Of a stretch of 64,000 nt of DNA, positions 59,597 to 64,000 are shown piece after piece. Position numbers and translations under genes: made by a program. The stretch comes from Streptomyces sp. TP-A0356 (GTDB lineage Bacteria; Actinomycetota; Actinomycetes; Streptomycetales; Streptomycetaceae): assembly GCF_001417775.1 (NCBI RefSeq), contig NZ_BBZJ01000026.1:123375-187374 (forward strand), given 5' to 3'. Numbering within the stretch: position 1 is the stretch's first letter; the number at the start of each line of letters is the position of its first letter. The notes under the pieces were generated by a model. That model was not told the DNA's origin, did not search any database, and saw only the letters and a program-made list of their open reading frames with translations.

Positions 59597-61360
59597 GTGA
59601 CCCGTACTGTTGCCCGCGTCATCGTGGACGCGTTGAGCGAGCTCGGCGTGCGCCAGGTGTTCGGCGTCGTGGGAGACGCGCTCAATCCCCTGACCGACGC
59701 CATCCGCACCACCGAGAACCTGGAATGGGTGGGCTGCCGGCACGAGGAGGCGGCGGCTTTCGCCGCGAGCGCCCAGTCGCAGCTCACCGGCACGCTCGGC
59801 GTGTGCATGGGCACGGTCGGACCCGGTTCCGTCCACCTCCTCAACGGGCTGTACGACGCGGCCAAGAGCCACGCCCCGGTCCTGGCCATCGCCGGCCAGG
59901 TGCCACTCGCCGAACTCGGCAGCGACTACTTCCAGGAGGTGGACAACGACGCCCTCTTCAGGGACGTGGCCGTGTTCCGCGCGACCATCACCTCGCCCGA
60001 CCAGCTTCCGCAGATGCTGGAGACGGCGGTGCGTCACGCACTGGGCCGCAGGGGCGTCGCCGTTCTCACGGTACCGGGTGACCTGGGCGAGCGGGAACTG
60101 ACCGCCGACCGGCCGGCCCGGTTCTCCCTGAGCGCCCCGGTGAGCCGGCCGGACGGGTCGGCCGTCCACCGCGCCGCGGAACTCCTCGACCGCTCCGAAC
60201 GGGTCACCCTGCTCGTCGGTGAGGGCGCCCGCGCCGCTCGCGAGGACGTCCTCACCCTCGCCGACCGCCTGGCCGCACCGATGGTGCTCACCCTGAAGGC
60301 CAAGGCGGGCTTCGAAGGCGACGACAACCCCTTCCAGGTCGGCCAGACGGGGCTGATCGGCAACCCCGCCGCCGCTGCGGCCCTCCAGGACGCGGACACC
60401 CTGCTGCTGCTCGGCACGGACTTCCCCTACCGGGACTGGTATCCCGAGGGCCGGACCGTGATCCAGGTGGACACCGAGGCCACCCATATCGGACGCCGGG
60501 TACCGGTCGACGTCGGGCTCGTGGGAGACACCGGCGCCACCGTACGCGACCTCCTGGACGACCTCGCCGCCGCGCCCGCCGGGTTCGAAGGCGCACGTGA
60601 CCGCTCTCACCTGGAGAAGGCGCGTGAACGCTTCGACCAGTGGCGCACCGGTCAGGCCCGGCTCGCCGATCCGTCGCACGACAAGGGCGTGGTGGGCCGT
60701 ATCCGCTCCGCGCTGGACAACCGCGCCCATGACATCCGCCCCGAGGCGCTGGCCGCGGCCGTCGACCGGATCGCGGCCGATGACGCCGTCTTCACCTCTG
60801 ACACGGGCATGGCCACCGTGTGGCTCTCGCGCTTCGTCGAGATGCGCGGCGAGCGGCGCCTCATCGGCTCCTACAACCTCGGCTCGATGGCCAACGCCAT
60901 GCCCCAGGCCCTGGGCGCCCAGTGCCTGGACCGCGAGCGCCAGGTCGTGGCCTTCTGCGGCGACGGCGGACTGAGCATGCTCCTTGGCGACCTCATGACC
61001 CTGAAGACGTACCGCCTTCCCGTCAAGCTCGTCGTCTTCGACAACCGCCGGCTGGGCATGGTGAAACTCGAACAGGAGCAGTCCGGCCTGCCCGAGTTCG
61101 GCACCGTGCTCGACAACCCCGACTTCGCCGCCGTAGCCGAAGCCATGGGCATCACCGGCATCCGTGTGACCGACCCGGCCGACGTGGAGAGCGCCGTGCG
61201 ACGCGCCTTGGGCAGTCCGGGCCCGGTCCTGCTGGACGTCCTCACCAACCCCGACGAGATCGCCGTCCCGGCCAAGCCGACCGTCGAGCAGGGCTGGGGT
61301 TTCGCGGTCGCCAAGGTGAAGGAAATCGTACGCAGCCACGGAGAGTCCGGCGGGGACTGA
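59597..61360 (+). CDS. poxB: TPP-dependent pyruvate oxidase/dehydrogenase (PoxB-like)
   Basis: 587 residues from the GTG at 59597 after CCTGGAGGA. The three TPP-enzyme domains are present: N-terminal PYR with the catalytic Glu in 'GCRHEEAAAFAASAQSQLTG', the central domain with 'VGQTGLIGNPAAAAAL', and the C-terminal PP domain with the TPP/Mg motif 'AFCGDGGLSMLLGDLMTLKTYRLPVKLVVFDN'. It probably oxidises pyruvate to acetate and CO2, passing electrons to quinone or oxygen with FAD. Together with the FMN protein and a SigB-type sigma factor downstream it may be part of a stress or stationary-phase set. Confidence 0.9.
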   Translation: MTRTVARVIVDALSELGVRQVFGVVGDALNPLTDAIRTTENLEWVGCRHEEAAAFAASAQSQLTGTLGVCMGTVGPGSVHLLNGLYDAAKSHAPVLAIAGQVPLAELGSDYFQEVDNDALFRDVAVFRATITSPDQLPQMLETAVRHALGRRGVAVLTVPGDLGERELTADRPARFSLSAPVSRPDGSAVHRAAELLDRSERVTLLVGEGARAAREDVLTLADRLAAPMVLTLKAKAGFEGDDNPFQVGQTGLIGNPAAAAALQDADTLLLLGTDFPYRDWYPEGRTVIQVDTEATHIGRRVPVDVGLVGDTGATVRDLLDDLAAAPAGFEGARDRSHLEKARERFDQWRTGQARLADPSHDKGVVGRIRSALDNRAHDIRPEALAAAVDRIAADDAVFTSDTGMATVWLSRFVEMRGERRLIGSYNLGSMANAMPQALGAQCLDRERQVVAFCGDGGLSMLLGDLMTLKTYRLPVKLVVFDNRRLGMVKLEQEQSGLPEFGTVLDNPDFAAVAEAMGITGIRVTDPADVESAVRRALGSPGPVLLDVLTNPDEIAVPAKPTVEQGWGFAVAKVKEIVRSHGESGGD

Positions 61361-61456
61361 CAGCAGTTCGAGGAATGCCGATCGGCGGACGGGGTAGGCG
61401 CGTGCCTGCCGGACGATGGACCGGCGAGGACGAGGCTGATCGACTGGGAGGGCGCC

Positions 61457-62302
61457 ATGATGCCGACGACGACCGCGCTGACCGCCGAGCAGACGGTGGA
61501 TGTGCCGGAGATCACGGACCCTTCCAAGGTCGCGCCGAAGGACGCGCGGGAGCTGTCGAAGCCGTTCTTCGACCGGCTGGCCGTCCTGGAGGAGGGAACG
61601 CCCGAGTATCAGTACGCGCGCAACACGCTGATCGAGATGAACATGTCCCTGGTCCGCTACGCGGCCGGCCGGTTCCGCAGCCGCGGGCCGGAGGAGATGG
61701 AGGACATCGTCCAGGTCGGCATGATCGGACTCATCAAGGCGATCGACCGCTTCGAGCTGACCCGCGAGGTCGAGTTCACCTCCTTCGCCGTGCCGTACAT
61801 CGTCGGCGAGATCAAGCGGTTCTTCCGCGACACCTCCTGGGCCGTACACGTCCCGCGCCGGCTCCAGGAAGCCCGCGTCCAACTCGCCCGCGCCAACGAG
61901 GAACTGCGCAGCCGACTGGGCCGGACACCGACCACCAAAGAGCTTTCCGAGCTGATGAGCCTTCCGGAGGACGAGGTCGTCGAGGCCCAACTGGCCTCCA
62001 ACGGCTACAAGTCCGCCTCCCTGGACGCGGCGATCAACGGCAGCGAGGACGGCGAGGCAGCGCTGGCGGACTTCATCGGCGAGGAGGACGCCGCCCTCGG
62101 CCTGATCGAGGACTTCCATGCCCTCGCCCCGATGATCGCCGAACTCGACGAACGCGACCGCAAGATCATCCACTGGCGGTTCGTCGAGGAACTCACTCAG
62201 GCCCAGATCGGTGAACGTCTCGGTGTCTCCCAGATGCACGTCTCCCGGCTGATCTCCCGTCTCCTGGCCCGCCTGCGTGAAGGCATGCTCAGCACCGTCT
62301 GA
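61457..62302 (+). CDS. SigB/SigF-type alternative RNA polymerase sigma factor
   Basis: 281 residues. Region 2 ('LIEMNMSLVRYAAGRFRSR', 'MEDIVQVGMIGLIKAIDRFELTREVEFTSFAVPYIVGEIKRFFRD'), region 3 ('RRLQEARVQLARANEELRSRLGRTPTTKELSELM') and region 4 ('LDERDRKIIHWRFVEELTQAQIGERLGVSQMHVSRLISRLL') are complete. This is the group 3 family of Streptomyces stress and sporulation sigma factors, several of which are controlled by anti-sigma kinases. No anti-sigma or anti-anti-sigma gene is adjacent, so its partner must be elsewhere. The N-terminal extension of 40 residues is typical of SigB paralogues. Confidence 0.94.
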   Translation: MMPTTTALTAEQTVDVPEITDPSKVAPKDARELSKPFFDRLAVLEEGTPEYQYARNTLIEMNMSLVRYAAGRFRSRGPEEMEDIVQVGMIGLIKAIDRFELTREVEFTSFAVPYIVGEIKRFFRDTSWAVHVPRRLQEARVQLARANEELRSRLGRTPTTKELSELMSLPEDEVVEAQLASNGYKSASLDAAINGSEDGEAALADFIGEEDAALGLIEDFHALAPMIAELDERDRKIIHWRFVEELTQAQIGERLGVSQMHVSRLISRLLARLREGMLSTV

Positions 62303-62689
62303 CGGTCGGGGGCCCGGCAGCCGGACGGCAGCCGGGCGTCCTGCGGAGCGGGGGAGATGTCGGGTGTAGTGCCCCCCTCTTTTGCGAGGTCCTGCCGATC
62401 GGGCGGGGCTCCGCGGCTGAGGGGTGCGGTCCGCCTCCACACTCCCCGCGATCGGGTACGGGCCGATGACAGATACGGCGCTCCGAGCACCGTTCCTACC
62501 CCGAGACGCGGCGCACCGCGCGAGGCCGGAGGCCGCGACTGCCCACGGGGCCGACGGGCAGACACCGCCACAGGTCGGCCGAGCGGCCTGTTCCCGGTTC
62601 GTGCGGTGTCGGCGCGTGCGTGCCGTACTGAGCGAACCGGCCGAAGGGAAGGCTGCGGGCGGTCCCGCCGCAGGTACTGGAAGACCGGC
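62303..62689. other. Intergenic region between sigma factor and YihY gene
   Basis: 387 bases without a recognisable gene. A possible GC stem, CCCGGC/GCCGGG, at about 62310-62336, may end the sigma transcript. The remainder shows nothing I can name. Confidence 0.45.
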
Positions 62690-63540
62690 TCATTCGCCGT
62701 GCACGGGCTTTGCCAGCTCTGCGTTGAACTGAGCGCCGACCAGCAGGGACAGGTTGGAAAGCCATAGCCAGACCAGGAGGACCACGACGCCTGCCAGTGA
62801 ACCGTACAGACGGTGATAGGTGCTGACATGGGAGGTGTAGACGGCGAATCCGAGTGAGACCCCCAACAGGAGCACTACCGCCAATGTGCCGCCGGGCGCC
62901 ATCTTCCCTACAGGGCGGGAGGGCGGCGGGCCCGAACGGTACAGGACGAGTACCAGGGCGACGGCGACGACGGCCACGACCGGCCACCGCAGTGTGTCCC
63001 AGGCGGCCTGGGGCCAGGTACCCAGAGACAGCACCCGGCCCAGACGCCCGGCCAGGCTGCCAGTGAGAAACAGCGCGAGGGTCGACGCGAGAAGCAGGGA
63101 GATCAGGAGGAGGGCCGTGGCGATGATACGCGGAGCAGTGCGCCAGACCGGCCGGTGCGCGCTGGTCCGATGCATGGCGTGCAACGCCCGCGGAAGACGC
63201 TCAGATAGCTGGACCCCGACCACAGCGCTCCCGCTCCTCCGAGGATGATCAACGTCCATGCCGCCGACGACTGTCCGGCCATCTGCCGCAGGGTGCTGCG
63301 CAGCAGAGCGCGGGATGCGACCGGAGCGGCCTGCGACATGCGGTCGATGACCTCCGGCTTGGCCGTGGGCATGGTCAGACCCAGGATCGAGAGGATCACC
63401 AGCAGCAAGGGGAACAGGGCCAGGACCGCGTAATAGGTCAGCGCAGCGGCCCAGTCCGTGACGTCGTCGTTCCAGACGGCCACCGGCGTCCGGCGCAGCG
63501 CCGCCCACCACCGAGCCGTGTGACCGTCTGCATCATCCAT
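62690..63540 (-). pseudogene. YihY/BrkB family membrane protein, frameshifted
   Basis: Two overlapping frames each encode half of a YihY-family protein. The N-terminal half (63540 down to about 63193) starts 'MDDADGHTARWWAALRRTP', has 'AAALTYYAVLALFPLLLVIL', and ends 'GALWSGSSYLSVF'. The C-terminal half continues in another frame as 'RALHAMHRTSAHRPVWRTAP', with several membrane helices, 'LYGSLAGVVVLLVWLWLSNLSLLVGAQFNAEL' and the stop at 62690. One missing base near 63188-63195 accounts for the shift. Together they give about 283 residues, the normal length. The gene is either a recent pseudogene or contains a sequencing error. Confidence 0.85.
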
Positions 63541-63933
63541 GACGCGGACGCTCTCCCCCCGTCCTCGGGCCGCCTCGTCCAGCACTACGGTGCGACACCA
63601 CCCGGCCGGGTGTGTCGCGTACCGCACCAAGTGCCTGCTGCCCGAGACACTCTGCCCTCACTGTACGCATGCCCGGCACGCTTTTCGAGCAGCCGCTCTG
63701 GCCGGCGGACGGTCACAGGGGGCCACGGCCCCCTTGCCTCTCTCAGCCACCGTGCGGTGAACAGAGCCGTCGGCACGTTGGCCGTGTCCGCCGGGGACTT
63801 GTGGGTGCGGGCCTGGTGGCGACCTGGGCGACAGCCATGGACGGGAAGACGTCGGCATGGTGGCGGGTGAGAAGGTCGATGAGCAGTTGAGGCGAGACTC
63901 AGTGCCTGCGTGTTCCGCCCTCGGCGATCCGTC
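63541..63933. other. Terminal intergenic stretch
   Basis: About 390 bases upstream of the YihY gene with no recognisable gene; the promoter of that gene should be within the first 100 bases. Confidence 0.45.
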
Positions 63934-63974
63934 GAAAGGGGCCTGTCCGGAGTCACGCCGGGCAGGCCCCTTTC
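63934..63974. terminator. Strong hairpin near the right window edge
   Basis: GAAAGGGGCCTG and its complement form a perfect 12-bp stem, reinforced by inner CCGG/CCGG pairing, around the loop. It probably ends a minus-strand gene beyond the window or an unrecognised transcript. Confidence 0.8.
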
Positions 63975-64000
63975 GAATTCTCGGTGGAGAACGCAGGTTT

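Noticed and set aside
59573..62440. A 955-residue minus-strand frame opposite poxB and the sigma gene
   Set aside because: It spans two unrelated plus-strand genes and their spacer, which a real gene would not do, and shows no family motif.

Overview
The window is high-GC DNA, with NNG/NNC codon bias, GTG starts and many ATGA/GTGA gene overlaps. Gene content and order (M16 peptidase pair, ptsH, tdk, sepH, hemH, cutRS, dut, kdpDE, paired trkA, TRAM methyltransferase) are those of a Streptomyces chromosome core. Product names come from reading the translations; no search was run.

Layout. (1) 0-10.75 kb is core: the M16 pair, a c-di-AMP (ydaO-type) riboswitch ahead of an M23 cell-wall peptidase, a GntR regulator, a gene-free kilobase ending in a 21-bp minisatellite, HPr, a PatA-like GNAT/acyl-CoA-synthetase fusion, a DUF5998 protein, an alkaline-phosphatase-superfamily protein and thymidine kinase. 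(2) 10.75-31.4 kb is a self-contained biosynthetic island lying between two 111-bp direct copies of the tdk 3' end. It carries a short LeuA-like synthase, prephenate dehydratase, a large FAD/NAD(P)-binding protein, an aminotransferase, an atypical LuxR-type regulator, an orphan DhaL with a TTA codon, a degenerate class II DAHP-synthase paralogue behind an AroH-type chorismate mutase, LeuC, LeuD, a cysteine-less isochorismatase-fold hydrolase, a clavaminate-synthase-like oxygenase, IclR and ArsR regulators, an MFS exporter, a cupin, and an intact aroF(II)-aroC-aroK operon. (3) 31.5-57.2 kb is core again: VOC protein, sulfurtransferase, SepH, lactone oxidase, MFS, ferrochelatase, inositol-phosphatase family, CutRS, several DUF proteins, dUTPase, then a potassium-linked block (KdpD/KdpE, two TrkA-type proteins, a KimA-like permease) and a TRAM-domain RNA methyltransferase. 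(4) 57.2-64 kb looks accessory: a frameshifted shikimate-kinase fragment, an FMN glutamate-synthase-family protein, a TPP-dependent pyruvate oxidase, a SigB/SigF-type sigma factor and a frameshifted YihY-family gene.

How the island may work (inference). aroF/aroC/aroK and chorismate mutase/PheA would push carbon to phenylpyruvate. The LeuA-like enzyme with LeuC/LeuD could extend a 2-oxo acid by one carbon, as in homophenylalanine-type pathways. The aminotransferase, FAD protein, hydrolase and Fe(II)/2OG oxygenase would tailor it, and the MFS pump would export it. There is no LeuB homologue, NRPS or PKS, so a small amino-acid-like or organic-acid product is more likely than a peptide or polyketide. 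Altered regulatory or catalytic residues in several island enzymes make this the most noteworthy part of the window.
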